Positions 15,870 through 24,199 of a stretch of DNA of 64,000 nt are shown here, in pieces. Source of the stretch: Paenibacillus_Z sp042653205 (lineage in GTDB: Bacteria; Bacillota; Bacilli; Paenibacillales; Paenibacillaceae); the NCBI RefSeq assembly GCF_042653205.1, contig NZ_JBHSHY010000015.1, positions 58,143 through 122,142 of the forward strand, written 5' to 3'. Position numbers and translations under genes: made by a program. The notes beneath the pieces were generated by a model that did no database searches, was not told the DNA's origin, and saw only the letters and a program-made list of their open reading frames with translations. The first letter of the stretch is position 1. Every line of letters starts with the position of its first letter.

Positions 15870-17357
15870 TCACTCCTTGTCCAGCCGGTTTTCGCGCTTG
15901 ACCGGCTTCGGCTTGTACCGTATGGGATGTTGCGGCCTGAGATAGCCTGCCCTGCCGTTCAGGCGCTGGTACGAGGCGCGCATCAGGCTGTCGTTCCAAT
16001 CCTTGAACCGCAGCGGGTAGAAGGGGGCGGTGTACGGCGAGCCCAGCGACCGCAGGCGCGTCAGATGCACGAGCAGGAAGCCGCAGCCCATGAGGATGCC
16101 GAGCCCTCCCCAGACGGCGGCCAGCAGAATGATCGGAAAACGGATGAAGCGGATGGTGTTCGACATCTTGTAGATCGGCGTGACGAAGGAGGCCAGCGCC
16201 GACAGGGACACGATGATGATCAGAATATTGCTCGTCAGCGCGGCTTCGACCGCCGCTTGTCCCAGAATGACGCCGCCCACGACGCCGATCGTCTGGCCGA
16301 TCCGCTTCGGGAGTCTCGCGCCCGCCTCGCGCAGCAGCTCGACCGTGATTTCCAGGAACAGCACCTCCATGACCGGGGGAAAGGGGATGTTGATCCGCGA
16401 GTTGACGAGCGGCCCCAGCAGATCGGTCGGTACCACCTCGTAGTGGAAGGTCGCGATCGCGACGTACAAGGCCGAGGCGAACACGGAATACACGACCCCC
16501 AGCACCCGGATGATGCGGAAGAAAGAGGCCAGCGTCCAAGGGAGCAAATAATCTTCCGTGGACAGGAAGAAATCGAACAGCGTCGACGGGCCGAGCATGA
16601 AGTACGCGGAGCCTTCGCTCGTGACGGCGACTTGGCCCATCAGCAGCGCGAACGCGACGCGGTCCCGCCGCTCGGTCGTCGTGAATAGGGGGAACGGCGA
16701 CCTCGAATCGTCGGAGAGGAGCTGATCGAGCTGGGACGTGTCGAACAGCACGTCGAAATCGACGGCGTTCAGGCGGTGCAGCATATGGGCGACGTGGTCC
16801 TCGTTGGCGACGCCGTCGAGGTACAGCACGGCGACCCGGGAGCGCGACACGCTGCCGACGGACACTTCCTTCACGACGAGGTTCGGCACGTTCAGCTGGT
16901 TCCGGATCAGGCGGATGTTCGTCTCCAGGTCCTCGATGAAGCCGACGTTCGTTCCGACGACGCTGAACTCGCTCTCGGTAATATTGCTCTGCCGGATCCC
17001 CCTGCGGCTCTCCAGCGGGACGAGCGCGCAGCGCGAATCCCGCCCGTCCAACCGGAGCAGGACGTGGCCCTTGAACAGCTTGTATTGAATGACGTCGATG
17101 TCGTCCGTCAGCTCGATGCCGTCGATCGGCAGCGCCCGCGCGATGTCCTCCAGACCGCGGCACGGCACGGGCAGCCGGGTCTGGAGCGCCTCCAGCAGAT
17201 GCTCGCGCAGCAGCTCGTCGTCGACCAGCGTCTTGAAATACGCGATCGCGACCGGCGGATCCGTGTACGGGAGCGTGCCGGACGCGAAGTCGCTCGAACG
17301 CCGCGCGGCGGCGAGCAGCTCGCCGAGCGCGTCTGTGTGGGTCTTGATCTCTGTCAT
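15870..17357 (-). CDS. gerAA: Spore germinant receptor subunit A (GerAA family)
   Basis: 495 aa: a cytoplasmic N-terminal region (1-~270; 'SVGSVSRSRVAVLYLDGVAN' is a family hallmark), then about five membrane helices ('EVLFLEITVELLREAGARLP', 'IGVVGGVILGQAAVEA') and a basic C-terminal tail ending 'KPKPVKRENRLDKE'. It nucleates the germinant receptor in the spore inner membrane. First gene of the operon; ATG 17357 follows GAGGACGG. I could not confirm a sigma-G promoter, though expression in the forespore is expected from the family. Confidence 0.93.
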   Translation of the reverse strand: MTEIKTHTDALGELLAAARRSSDFASGTLPYTDPPVAIAYFKTLVDDELLREHLLEALQTRLPVPCRGLEDIARALPIDGIELTDDIDVIQYKLFKGHVLLRLDGRDSRCALVPLESRRGIRQSNITESEFSVVGTNVGFIEDLETNIRLIRNQLNVPNLVVKEVSVGSVSRSRVAVLYLDGVANEDHVAHMLHRLNAVDFDVLFDTSQLDQLLSDDSRSPFPLFTTTERRDRVAFALLMGQVAVTSEGSAYFMLGPSTLFDFFLSTEDYLLPWTLASFFRIIRVLGVVYSVFASALYVAIATFHYEVVPTDLLGPLVNSRINIPFPPVMEVLFLEITVELLREAGARLPKRIGQTIGVVGGVILGQAAVEAALTSNILIIIVSLSALASFVTPIYKMSNTIRFIRFPIILLAAVWGGLGILMGCGFLLVHLTRLRSLGSPYTAPFYPLRFKDWNDSLMRASYQRLNGRAGYLRPQHPIRYKPKPVKRENRLDKE

Positions 17358-17554
17358 GATGAACCGTCCTCGCGGCAAGCTAAATGATGGAACAACCGCT
17401 AGTTTTCGGCTTCGCCGCGAAAATTATGCAGACTAGGGCAAACCGCAAACGGGCGGGCGGGAGCGCGCGAGAAGGGGAGAGCGGGGTGACGGGAGGATAC
17501 GGGAAAGGGAGATCAATGGGAAGTGGGGAACGGGGGCGACGTTCGAAGGCACGC

Positions 17555-17589
17555 CGACAAGGCCCCTCGGCAATCGGGGGGCCTTGTCG
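17555..17589. terminator. Hairpin downstream of the aldo/keto reductase gene
   Basis: CGACAAGGCCCC pairs perfectly with GGGGCCTTGTCG around a 10-nt loop. No U-tract; probably the end of the minus-strand reductase transcript. The remaining ~200 bp up to the gerA start shows no gene. Confidence 0.5.
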
Positions 17590-17645
17590 CGCTTGCGGGC
17601 CGGCCGCCCCATGACGGGACCCGGCCGGCTGGGCCGCGCGTTCGT

Positions 17646-18623
17646 TTAGAAGCCGCGCACGGGATGCGGCACGTACAGCTCTTCCAGCGAGCGGATTTCC
17701 TCCGGCGTCAGGGACAGCGCTACCGCCGCGGCCGCGTCGTCCAGGTGATGCGGCTTCGTGGCGCCGACGATCGGCGCGGTGACGGCGGATTTGGCCAGCA
17801 GCCAGGCGAGCCCGACTTGGGCCCGGTTCACGCCGCGTTCGGCCGCGATCGCGCCGACGCGCTCCACGATCGCGCGGTCGGCGTCGACGGCGGCGGTGTA
17901 CAGCGTTTGGCCGAAGAGGTCCGTCCCCGAGCGCTCGCTGACCTCGTCCCACTCCCGCGTCAGGCGGCCCCGCGCGAGCGGGCTCCACGGGATGACGCCG
18001 ACGCCGAGCTCTTCGCACAACGGCAGCATTTCGCGCTCTTCCTCGCGGTAGAGCAGGTTCAGGTGGTTCTGCATGCTGACGAATTTCGTCCAGCCGTTCG
18101 TTGCGGCCGTGTGCTGCGCCTTCAGGAACTGCCAGGCGAACATCGAGGACGCCCCGATGTAGCGGGCTTTGCCGGCCTTGACGACGTCATGCAGCGCCTC
18201 CATGGTCTCTTCGATCGGCGTGTGCGGATCCCAGCGGTGAATCTGGTACAGGTCGACATAGTCCGTGCCGAGACGGCGCAGGCTGTCGTCGATCTCGCTC
18301 AGGATCGCCTTGCGGGACAGGCCGGCGCCGTTCGGGCCCGGGCGCATCCGGCCGTGCACCTTCGTGGCGATGACGACCTCTTCGCGGCGGGCGAAGTCCT
18401 TCAGGGCGCGGCCGACGACCTCTTCGCTCGTTCCGTCCGAGTAGACGTTGGCCGTGTCGAAGAAATTGATGCCGAGCTCCAGCGCCTTGCGGATGAACGG
18501 ACGGCTCTTCTCCTCGTCCAGCGTCCACGTGTGCGCTCCCCGATCCGGCATGCCGTAGCTCATGCAGCCGAGGCAAATTTTCGATACTTCGAGGCCGGTC
18601 CGGCCCAAACGCGTGTACTCCAT
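17646..18623 (-). CDS. Aldo/keto reductase
   Basis: 325 aa, NADPH-dependent TIM barrel. Catalytic tetrad recognisable: Asp and Tyr in 'INFFDTANVYSDG', Lys in 'VIATKVHGRM', His in 'LYQIHRWDP'. The C-terminal 'PIVGATKPHHLDDA' binds the cofactor phosphate. It reduces aldehydes or ketones; the substrate is unknown. GGGAGGAA before ATG 18623 defines the start; the 22-codon extension upstream has no support. Transcribed divergently from the acetyltransferase. Confidence 0.92.
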   Translation of the reverse strand: MEYTRLGRTGLEVSKICLGCMSYGMPDRGAHTWTLDEEKSRPFIRKALELGINFFDTANVYSDGTSEEVVGRALKDFARREEVVIATKVHGRMRPGPNGAGLSRKAILSEIDDSLRRLGTDYVDLYQIHRWDPHTPIEETMEALHDVVKAGKARYIGASSMFAWQFLKAQHTAATNGWTKFVSMQNHLNLLYREEEREMLPLCEELGVGVIPWSPLARGRLTREWDEVSERSGTDLFGQTLYTAAVDADRAIVERVGAIAAERGVNRAQVGLAWLLAKSAVTAPIVGATKPHHLDDAAAAVALSLTPEEIRSLEELYVPHPVRGF

Positions 18624-18846
18624 TTTCCATTCCTCCCGTTGCGTGCGGTTGTGGGTGTCTGTCCATGGCTGAGGGACTCCTTCCATCATACCGGATAATT
18701 CGTCCCGCGCCTAATGCGGGAAGCCTTAATTTGCTCGCCGCGCCGGTTCGCGGCGGCGCCGGCGGCAGGAGACGCGGAGCGGAGGGCGAAGTTCTTGAGG
18801 GTAAGCGACGCGGCCCAGGCCGGAAAAAGGGAAGGAGGGACCGCTT

Positions 18847-19341
18847 ATGGCATTTCGCCTGGCGGACATGAATCGCGGGGCGGCCGCGGAGATTCTCGGC
18901 TGGCGGTACGAGGCGCCCTATGATTTCTATAACAACGCGCCGTCGGACGAAGCGGCGGACGAGCTGCTGGCGGGGGGCTACGCCGCCGTGCTTGGGCCCG
19001 GCGGGGAGCTCGCCGGGTTCTTCTGCGCGGGCGCCGCGGCCCAGGTGCCGAACGGGGCGTACGCGTACGGCGGGGATTGGCTCGACATCGGCCTCGGCAT
19101 GAAGCCGGAGCTGACCGGCCGCGGCCTCGGGACGCCGTTCTTCGCGGCCGTGCTGCGCTTCGCGGACGAGCTTTACGGCGAGCGGCCCAAACGGCTCACG
19201 GTAGCCGCGTTCAACCGGCGGGCGATTCGGCTGTACGCGAAGTTCGGTTTCCGGGCGGCGGCCGAGTTCGAAGCGGGCCCGGCCGTATTCATCGCGATGG
19301 TGCGCGGCCGGGATGGCGGAGGGTCGAATGGCAGCGGTTGA
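18847..19341 (+). CDS. GNAT-family N-acetyltransferase
   Basis: 164 aa. The acetyl-CoA loop appears as 'ELTGRGLGTPF' (Q/RxxGxG/A type), with 'AVLRFADELY' after it and 'AAFNRRAIRLYAKFGFR' as the typical beta-6/alpha-4 segment. The acceptor is unknown. AAGGGAAGGAGGG precedes the ATG. The gene ends 34 bp ahead of the HAD gene, so the two are probably co-transcribed. Confidence 0.85.
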   Translation: MAFRLADMNRGAAAEILGWRYEAPYDFYNNAPSDEAADELLAGGYAAVLGPGGELAGFFCAGAAAQVPNGAYAYGGDWLDIGLGMKPELTGRGLGTPFFAAVLRFADELYGERPKRLTVAAFNRRAIRLYAKFGFRAAAEFEAGPAVFIAMVRGRDGGGSNGSG

Positions 19342-19375
19342 CATCCGAATGGTAAAAGACAGGGAGGCATGGCGA

Positions 19376-20143
19376 ATGGAGGAGCGCGAACCGCACGGGT
19401 ATTCGATGGAAGGGTTTGAACCGGGAAGGGCTGAATCGGAGCCGGTCGGCGTGAAAGGGCACGAAGCCGGCGGCTTCGCGGCGGAAGGCATCAAGGCGGT
19501 GCTGTTCGACCTCGACAACACGGTGCTCGACCGCACGCGGATGTTCGGCGGCTTCATGGACGCCTTCTTCGCGCGGTATTTCGCGCACGCGGAAGACCTG
19601 CGGGCGCTGCGGGCGCGCGTCGCGGAGCTGGACATGGACGGCTACAAGCCGCGGGAGACGCTGTTCGCGGAACTGCTGGACGAGCTGCCGTGGGCGCGGA
19701 AGCCCGAACGGGGCGAGCTGGCGGCGTTTTACGGCGGCGCCTACTTGCCCTGCGCCGTGCTGATGGACGGGGCGCGGGAGGTGCTCGCGCGGGCGCGGGC
19801 GAAGTACCAGACGGGGCTGATCACGAACGGCAAGGCGTCGACCCAATACGGCAAGCTCGACCGGCTCGGCATCCGGGACGCGTTCGACCTCGTGCTCGTG
19901 TCGGAGGAAGCGGGCGCGAAGAAGCCGGACCCGCGCCTCTTCGCGATGGCGGCCGACCGCCTCGGGCTGCGCGCCGGGGAGTGCCTGTTCGTGGGCGACC
20001 ATCCCGAGAACGACGTGGAGGGGGCGGCCCGCTTCGGCATGGCCACCGTCTGGATGCGGCTCGGCCGTTCGTGGCCGGACGGCATGGCGGCCGAGCCGGG
20101 GCGGACGATCGACCGGCTGGACGAGCTGCTCGCGCTGCTGTAG
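19376..20143 (+). CDS. HAD-superfamily phosphatase
   Basis: About 255 aa. Motif I 'LFDLDNTVLDRT' (nucleophile Asp; sequence DLDNT), motif II 'GLITNGKA', motif III Lys in 'GAKKPDP' and motif IV 'FVGDHPENDVEG' are all present, with a helical cap between I and II; related to YjjG/YfnB-like nucleotidases. It has an unusual ~45-residue N-terminal extension ('MEEREPHGYSMEGFEPGRAE...') before the HAD core. ATG 19376 has GGGAGG upstream; a start closer to the core cannot be excluded. Confidence 0.87.
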   Translation: MEEREPHGYSMEGFEPGRAESEPVGVKGHEAGGFAAEGIKAVLFDLDNTVLDRTRMFGGFMDAFFARYFAHAEDLRALRARVAELDMDGYKPRETLFAELLDELPWARKPERGELAAFYGGAYLPCAVLMDGAREVLARARAKYQTGLITNGKASTQYGKLDRLGIRDAFDLVLVSEEAGAKKPDPRLFAMAADRLGLRAGECLFVGDHPENDVEGAARFGMATVWMRLGRSWPDGMAAEPGRTIDRLDELLALL

Positions 20144-20286
20144 CCGAGCGGCGGAGACGAGGCGCGGGGGGAGGCGACAGCGAGCGGAAAAAGGCGGACG
20201 CGCGGACGGCGTTCGCCGGCAAACGACAAGCCGGCAGCGCGTCCGCCGTCGAACGGCGGCGCGGGCGGTTCGGCTTGTCCGAAGAG

Positions 20287-20327
20287 CGGCGGCAGGAGGC
20301 GCGGGGGCGCGCGGCTGCCGCTTTTTT
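20287..20327 (+). terminator. Terminator downstream of the HAD gene
   Basis: GCGGCAG...CTGCCGC arms with an inner GCGCG/CGCGC pairing, followed by T6. Its 3' half lies in the 36-bp direct repeat; the second copy of the repeat lacks the 5' arm. Confidence 0.6.
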
Positions 20328-20336
20328 GCGCTGCGC
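20301..20336. repeat. 36-bp direct repeat, left copy
   Basis: Identical over 36 bases to 21953-21988 (begins GCGGGGGCGCGCGGCTGCCG, then T6 and GCGCTGCGC). The two copies bracket a 1.6-kb lower-GC segment holding one MFS gene. Confidence 0.95.
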
Positions 20337-20396
20337 AGGCTGTGTGACGCCAGAATGTATGAGAATAGAATAAGGAAGATGTTCATATTTCTTTTT

Positions 20397-21644
20397 TCAA
20401 GGCTGCATATGCTGGATTTGCGCACGCAAATCTGAAATCCGCCTCACGTTCTCCCCCGCCCGGTAGAAGACGATCGCGCTAACAGCGACGAACGCCATTG
20501 TCACGAACAGCGTCGATCCGTCGTATTGGCTAAGCATCAATCCGCCGATCCACGGACCTATAAAATGGCCCAAATTGCCGAACGATTGAGCGCCGTAATA
20601 GGCTCCCCTCATACCATCCGGGGCGATCCGGTCAACAAGCACGTTGCCCGACGGATAAGTCAATATTTCTCCAAACGTAAATACGATCATGGACAGCAGA
20701 ATCGTTAACCATCCGACGGAATAAGCGAAGCCGATGTTGCCGAGCGCGTAGAACGAGACGCCAATTGTCAGGGTGACCAGAGGCGTGCACCTCTCCGTCC
20801 ATTTGGACAACGGAATCTGCAAGGCGACGACGGTAATCGCGTTGACGCTCATCATGACCGCGAACAGTGTGACGCCTTCGGCAAACTTCCCCTCTACGTA
20901 TTGGGACAGCGTCACCGTCATTTGCGAATAACCTATCGCCGTCACGATGCTGCCCAGCAAGTAATACCTTAACACGACGTCATTTTTAGCCGCGCGCCAA
21001 GCGGACGAAAGGCTTTTGCCTTCCTTCTGCTCTCCTTCTATTCTCTTGATTCCGAATCGGTTCAGAAGAACATAAAGGCTGCAGACGTAGATGAAATAAA
21101 TGGTACTCGTAAAGAGGAAAGGAAGCGTACTGTCTAACGCGGCGAACACCGCGCCCAGCAACGGTCCGACCGACACACCGACGTTGATCGCCATGTATCT
21201 CAGTGAGAACACTTTGAATCGGCGCTCCTTCGGCGTCAAGTCGGCCATTAGCGCCTGCGAGACTGGTTCGTAGAACGATCGGCACAAGCCGTTCAGCAAG
21301 CTGAACAAGAAGAATAGCACCGCACTATTCGACAGCGCGAAGCCGAGGAACACGGCACTCCATCCGAGCAGCGCGCCGAGCAGGATTTTACGGCGTCCGA
21401 ACTGATCTGACAGTGCTCCTCCAATGAAGCCGCCGACCATGCTGGCGAGCGAGCCGGCCCCAATCACGAAGCCGATCATCGCAGGGTTGAGATCGGTGTG
21501 CTTGGACAAATAAATGGCGAGGAACGGCATACTCATCGAAGAAGCCGCACGCGCCAAAATTGTACCGACCAATAAGGAATGAACGATTGGATGGTAATCT
21601 TGTGCGAACAGCCGAAGGCGGTCGTACAATCTGGATAACATCAT
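20397..21644 (-). CDS. MFS transporter, probable multidrug efflux type
   Basis: 415 aa, 12 predicted helices. MFS motif A is 'GALSDQFGRRKILLGALLG' between helices 2 and 3, the antiporter-type motif C region is 'YMAINVGVSVGPLLGA', and the second-half motif is 'TYPSGNVLVDRIAP'. This places it with MdtH/YttB-like drug antiporters; the substrate is unknown. The start at 21644 follows GAGGAG; an upstream TTG at 21677 is less likely. Codon use is distinctly more AT-rich than in neighbours, supporting transfer. Upstream are GTTTC-N7-GAAAC-TTT-GTTTC repeats. Confidence 0.9.
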   Translation of the reverse strand: MMLSRLYDRLRLFAQDYHPIVHSLLVGTILARAASSMSMPFLAIYLSKHTDLNPAMIGFVIGAGSLASMVGGFIGGALSDQFGRRKILLGALLGWSAVFLGFALSNSAVLFFLFSLLNGLCRSFYEPVSQALMADLTPKERRFKVFSLRYMAINVGVSVGPLLGAVFAALDSTLPFLFTSTIYFIYVCSLYVLLNRFGIKRIEGEQKEGKSLSSAWRAAKNDVVLRYYLLGSIVTAIGYSQMTVTLSQYVEGKFAEGVTLFAVMMSVNAITVVALQIPLSKWTERCTPLVTLTIGVSFYALGNIGFAYSVGWLTILLSMIVFTFGEILTYPSGNVLVDRIAPDGMRGAYYGAQSFGNLGHFIGPWIGGLMLSQYDGSTLFVTMAFVAVSAIVFYRAGENVRRISDLRAQIQHMQP

Positions 21645-21666
21645 GGCGTTCAGCTCCTCGAATATA

Positions 21667-21691
21667 GTTTCACTCAACGAAACTTTGTTTC
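21667..21691 (-). promoter_or_regulatory. Inverted repeats upstream of the MFS gene
   Basis: GTTTC-N7-GAAAC-TTT-GTTTC: two overlapping dyads directly ahead of the coding region; candidate operator for a regulator not encoded in the insert. The rest of 21692-21952 shows no gene. Confidence 0.35.
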
Positions 21692-21952
21692 ATATTTAGT
21701 AAGCCTATTTTATTCGATTTGTCAGAGGAATTCCACTCTTATTTTCCCAGACTGCCCCGTTCCGTTATAGAAAGGCCGAACTCCACCCCTTAGTCAAGAT
21801 GTGACGAATGAAAGGGCTATGACCCGTTGAGACATGGGAGCGATAATCGCTAAGGCGAAGTGGAGACGTGCGTATAAAGGAACAATAAGGGTAACGACTC
21901 TCTTCTCACTAATGCTGAAACTTTTTTTTCTCTAGAATTATGACACCACTCA

Positions 21953-21988
21953 GCGGGGGCGCGCGGCTGCCGCTTTTTTGCGCTGCGC
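21953..21988. repeat. 36-bp direct repeat, right copy
   Basis: Exact copy of 20301-20336. The upstream half of the terminator stem present on the left is missing here. Confidence 0.95.
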
Positions 21989-22028
21989 GGGCAGGTGCGG
22001 AATTCGGATGAACAGGGAGATTTTTCCC

Positions 22029-22057
22029 TTGCATTGCGAACGCGTATTCGGTATATA
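22029..22057 (+). promoter_or_regulatory. Promoter of uvrX-yolD
   Basis: TTGCAT (22029-22034), 17-bp spacer, TATATA (22052-22057). The first LexA-like box fills the spacer. Confidence 0.6.
22037..22050 (+). promoter_or_regulatory. LexA-like box 1 at uvrX
   Basis: CGAACGCGTATTCG differs from CGAAC-N4-GTTCG at one position and lies between the -35 and -10 boxes. Confidence 0.6.
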
Positions 22058-22068
22058 ATAAGAACATA

Positions 22069-22082
22069 CGAACATATATTCG
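22069..22082 (+). promoter_or_regulatory. LexA-like box 2 at uvrX
   Basis: CGAACATATATTCG, again one mismatch from consensus. Its centre is 32 bp (three helical turns) from box 1, allowing cooperative binding on one DNA face. Confidence 0.6.
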
Positions 22083-22103
22083 CGTTCTCGAGGGGGTTCA
22101 TAG

Positions 22104-23360
22104 ATGTCGAGGCATATTTTCCTGATCGACGGACAGTCCTTCTACGCCTCCGTGGAGAAGGCGGCGCACCCGGAGTACCGCGACAAGCCAGTCGCCGTCG
22201 GAGACCCCGCACGGATGAACGGCATCGTGCTCGCGGCCTGCCCCATCGCCAAGTCCCGCGGCGTGACGACGGCGTCGCGCGTCGGGGAGGCGATGGCGCG
22301 CTGCCCGGACCTCGTCGTCATCCGGCCCCGGATGGGGACGTACATTCAGATCTCGTTATTGATAACCCGGATTTTCGAATCGTATACGGGGCTCGTGGAG
22401 CCGTACAGCATCGACGAGCAGTTTTTGGACGTGACGGACTCGCTCGCTTACTTCGGGGTGTCGCCGCAGGAGCTGGCCGCGAGCATTCAGCAGCACGTGC
22501 TGCTGTCGACCGGCGTCTGGTCGCGGGTCGGCATCGGCCCCACGAAGATTCTCGCCAAGATGGCGACGGACAATTACGCGAAGAAGACCGACGAGGGCGT
22601 CTTCGAGCTGTCGTACGACAAGCTGGAATCCACGCTCTGGACGCTGCCCGTGCACCAGATGTTCATGGTCGCCTCCGCGATGACCCGGCATTTCAACCGG
22701 ATGGGCCTGTCGAGCATCGGCGACATCGCCCGGATGGAGTTCGCCGAGTTCAAGCGGCGCATGCGGCGCGAGATGGGCAAGCAGAGCGACATCCAGGCGG
22801 GCTACTACTGGCAGACCGCGCGGGGGATCGACCCGAGCCCCGTGGAGCCGGGCATTCGGCATCAGCTGAAGTCGGTCAGCCACGGCAAAGCGCTGCGCTG
22901 GAATCTGTACCGCGAGCTGAAGGACATCGAGGTCGTGCTGCTGGAGCTGGTGGTGGAGGTGTGCCAGCGCACGCGGCGCAACCGGTTCCTGGGCTCGGTC
23001 ATGTCCGTGGCCGCGGCGGAAACCGACGGCGTCCGCTCCGCCTGGTTTAGCCGGCAGGTGACGCTGCCGCAGCCGACGTCCCTGACCCACGAGGTGGCGG
23101 CCGCCGCGCTGAAGCTGTTCCGGGAGCATTGGCACGGGCTGCCGGTCAGCCGGCTCAGCATCGCCTTGTCGCAGCTGACGGACGACAACGTCATCCAGCT
23201 GACGCTGTTCGAGGACCGCTCCCGCGCCTACCGCAAGGAGCGGATGATCGACGCCATCAAGGAACGGTACGGAAGCACGGCCATCATGCGCGCCTCGTCG
23301 CTGCTGGAGGCCGGCGTGGCTCGCGAAAGGGCGGAACAAATTGGAGGACACTACAAATGA
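22104..23360 (+). CDS. uvrX: Y-family DNA polymerase, UvrX type
   Basis: 418 aa translesion polymerase. Catalytic acidic residues lie in 'FLIDGQSFYASVE' (N-terminal Asp) and 'YSIDEQFLDVT' (Asp-Glu pair). A thumb with 'SRVGIGPTKILAKMA' and a little-finger domain follow. 'VIQLTLFED' near the C-terminus is a beta-clamp-binding motif (QLTLF). It would bypass lesions during the SOS response, consistent with two LexA-like boxes at its promoter. Gram-positive homologues (UvrX/YqjW) pair with a YolD-like gene, and here that gene overlaps by four bases (ATGA). Confidence 0.93.
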   Translation: MSRHIFLIDGQSFYASVEKAAHPEYRDKPVAVGDPARMNGIVLAACPIAKSRGVTTASRVGEAMARCPDLVVIRPRMGTYIQISLLITRIFESYTGLVEPYSIDEQFLDVTDSLAYFGVSPQELAASIQQHVLLSTGVWSRVGIGPTKILAKMATDNYAKKTDEGVFELSYDKLESTLWTLPVHQMFMVASAMTRHFNRMGLSSIGDIARMEFAEFKRRMRREMGKQSDIQAGYYWQTARGIDPSPVEPGIRHQLKSVSHGKALRWNLYRELKDIEVVLLELVVEVCQRTRRNRFLGSVMSVAAAETDGVRSAWFSRQVTLPQPTSLTHEVAAAALKLFREHWHGLPVSRLSIALSQLTDDNVIQLTLFEDRSRAYRKERMIDAIKERYGSTAIMRASSLLEAGVARERAEQIGGHYK

Positions 23361-23878
23361 GCAAGCTGGACGGCAACGAACGCTGGAAATCCAAAATGTT
23401 ATTGACCGAGCACGTGGAGCGCTACGACGAGCAAACGAACGCGGGCGGGCAGAGCGCCGCGGCCGCACGCGCGGGGGCGCCTAGGGAGCGAGGCCTCATA
23501 TCGACGGAGGAGCGAGCCATGCTGCGCGACTATATCCTGCTGCCGCACATGGAGAAGATGGTGGAGAAGAGCATCGCCGACGTGGAGCATATGACGACGG
23601 TGCTGAAGCGCGCGTACCTGATGGCGGGGCAGAAGATCCTGGACCGCATCGCGCAGGACCTGTACGGCCTGCGGCGGGAGCTGAAGAAGCGGAACATCCG
23701 GATCCTGAACGAGGAGCAGGCCGATCTCGTCGTGTACCACCGCTATTACTGCCGGGGCTACGAGGACCGCTTCGGCATGACGCGCGACGTGATGCGCTCC
23801 GAGATCAGCGTGCGGCTGGCCCGGTACACGTCGGAGCTGGCGGCGCTGCTGAAGGAGAGCCCGGTCAAGCCGAAGTGA
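23357..23878 (+). CDS. YolD-like protein
   Basis: 173 aa. The N-terminal 'ERWKSKMLLTEHVERYDEQ' (residues ~8-26) is the YolD-like hallmark seen in small proteins encoded with Y-family polymerases in Bacilli. The remainder (~50-173) is predicted helical, rich in charged residues, and longer than in classical ~100-aa YolD proteins ('RAYLMAGQKILDRIAQDLYG'). Translationally coupled to uvrX by an ATGA overlap, so it is presumably an accessory or modulator of the polymerase. The molecular function of the family is not established. Confidence 0.8.
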   Translation: MSKLDGNERWKSKMLLTEHVERYDEQTNAGGQSAAAARAGAPRERGLISTEERAMLRDYILLPHMEKMVEKSIADVEHMTTVLKRAYLMAGQKILDRIAQDLYGLRRELKKRNIRILNEEQADLVVYHRYYCRGYEDRFGMTRDVMRSEISVRLARYTSELAALLKESPVKPK

Positions 23879-24050
23879 GCGGGCGCCGGGGCGGATCGGT
23901 GACCGGGGCTCTCCCCGCACGGGGAGCCATGCGCCGCTCGCGGCGCGACGCGCGTAGAGGCGCGTCGGGCAGGGCGCCGGCCGGACCTGCTGGGCGCCGG
24001 CGCATGGGCCGCCGCGCGGCCCGCATGGCCGTCGCGGCCGGTTTTGCTTT

Positions 24051-24137
24051 ACAGGAGCACGTCCGTCATGTAGGATGGTGTAGGACATAACCGCATAACG
24101 CGTTACCGGAGGAGCCTGTCATCGACGGGCTTTTTTT
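24051..24137 (+). promoter_or_regulatory. Structured leader with terminator, candidate riboswitch
   Basis: Ends in a terminator: GCCTGTC-ATC-GACGGGC (24114-24130) plus T7. The 5' element ACAGG (24051-24055) can pair with CCTGT (24115-24119), which is half of the terminator stem, so the two folds exclude each other. Between them GTCC/GGAC (24061-24064/24083-24086) and CCG/CGG arms would make a three-way junction. I could not match it to a named class. The stretch 23879-24050 before it is GC-rich with dyads (GGCTCTCCCC/GGGGAGCC) and holds no gene. Confidence 0.45.
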
Positions 24138-24199
24138 GTCTTTTTTCGGGCATAAATGAAAGCATCCGGTAATCGCAAGCACCGTTAGAGGAGGAGACT

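Larger units (their letters stand above)
20337..21952. mobile_element. Lower-GC inserted segment between direct repeats
   Basis: A visibly AT-richer segment than its surroundings, with one MFS gene and no transposase or integrase. It is framed by exact 36-bp direct repeats, the right one being a partial copy of the terminator on the left. This looks like acquisition by recombination or insertion; the mechanism is unknown. Confidence 0.5.

Noticed and set aside
17358..17450. Sigma-G promoter for the germination operon
   Set aside because: A GCATAA on the minus strand could be a -35, but no acceptable CATNNTA -10 follows at the right distance.
20337..21952. Insertion sequence
   Set aside because: No transposase and no clear terminal inverted repeats; the 36-bp flanks are longer than known target-site duplications, so I report only an inserted segment.
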